Shown here: positions 48,975 through 49,004 of the stretch, one piece after another | Numbering within the stretch: the stretch's first letter is position 1 | Layout: every line of letters starts with the position of its first letter | NCBI RefSeq assembly: GCF_003258295.1 | Contig: NZ_QKYN01000031.1 | Span: 1-49,004, forward strand | DNA from: Streptacidiphilus pinicola | Lineage (GTDB): Bacteria; Actinomycetota; Actinomycetes; Streptomycetales; Streptomycetaceae | Length of the DNA: 49,004 bases | Reading direction: 5' to 3' | Translations under genes and position numbers: made by a program | Notes under the pieces: model-generated | What the model was told of the DNA's origin: nothing | Databases searched by the model: none | The model's input: the letters and a program-made list of their open reading frames with translations, nothing else

Positions 48975-49004
48975 CCCGAGGTCAGGTCGCGACCTGACCT
49001 CGGG
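48975..49004. repeat. Perfect 30-base palindrome at the window end
   Basis: CCCGAGGTCAGGTCG at 48975-48989 is followed directly by its exact reverse complement up to the last base. It has no loop. It may be a natural palindrome or a fold-back at the end of an assembled contig. Confidence 0.6.

Noticed and set aside
1-49004. CRISPR array
   Set aside because: No regularly spaced direct repeats with unique spacers were seen; only the IS ends and the four leader copies repeat.
1-49004. tRNA, rRNA or attachment site
   Set aside because: No cloverleaf with a GTTCGA-type T-loop plus acceptor stem was seen by eye near the integrase or elsewhere; a tRNA scan would settle it.

Overview
The window is high-GC actinomycete DNA. 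Codons end mostly in G or C, GTG and TTG starts are common, and the gene families (Lsr2, GAF-ANTAR, STAS antagonists, DUF3040, DUF5994, DUF6529, a kinase with a PQQ propeller) point to Streptomyces or a close relative such as Kitasatospora. The density of broken genes and insertion-sequence scraps suggests a genomic island or chromosome-arm setting rather than the conserved core. That placement is an inference.

Layout. (1) 0.2-9.7 kb is a defence-type block. It holds a type I restriction-modification operon on the minus strand (hsdR, hsdS, hsdM, all start-stop overlapping), an unknown gene with a HEPN-like tail, an unknown gene, an Lsr2 silencer and a membrane protein. The membrane protein's operon partner has been cut by an insertion sequence. 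(2) 9.97-14.2 kb is a decay zone: one complete integrase-core (rve-type) insertion sequence, pieces of two relatives, a truncated tyrosine recombinase, a tldD remnant, an ISAs1 transposase remnant, a small unknown gene and a shortened SMI1/KNR4-like gene. (3) 14.6-25.0 kb is the most interesting part, a compact RiPP biosynthetic cluster. It has a 64-residue precursor with a Cys/Ser core, a LanB-type glutamylating dehydratase, an E1/ThiF-like leader-binding protein, a YcaO cyclodehydratase, a double-nitroreductase dehydrogenase and a SpaB-C/thiopeptide-type protein. A LuxR-type regulator faces the cluster. (4) 25.1-25.8 kb is a second mobile-element mosaic. (5) 26.1-28.3 kb encodes a Ser/Thr kinase. 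(6) 28.6-33.4 kb has an IS end fragment, a secreted NucA/NucB-type nuclease with an unknown downstream gene, and a polymorphic-toxin-like region with RNase A-like CdiA-CT pieces. (7) 33.6-48.6 kb is a signalling and stress region: DUF6529 and COG4315 lipoprotein genes, a family of STAS antagonists behind a repeated leader, DUF3040, DUF5994, two GAF-ANTAR proteins, a second inorganic pyrophosphatase, a GNAT-AAA+ fusion, a PP2C phosphatase and several gene fragments.

How the RiPP genes should work together (family knowledge plus inference). The ThiF-like protein presents the leader to the YcaO enzyme, which makes azolines from Cys and possibly Ser. The dehydrogenase oxidises them to azoles. The LanB protein glutamylates Ser from glutamyl-tRNA, and the SpaB-C protein eliminates glutamate to give dehydroalanine. 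Only one SpaB-C-like protein is present and no second one for pyridine formation. The product is therefore either a linear azole/dehydroalanine peptide of goadsporin style or a thiopeptide whose cyclase lies elsewhere. No obvious exporter, peptidase or immunity gene was seen in the cluster. I recognise no rRNA, tRNA or CRISPR array in the window.
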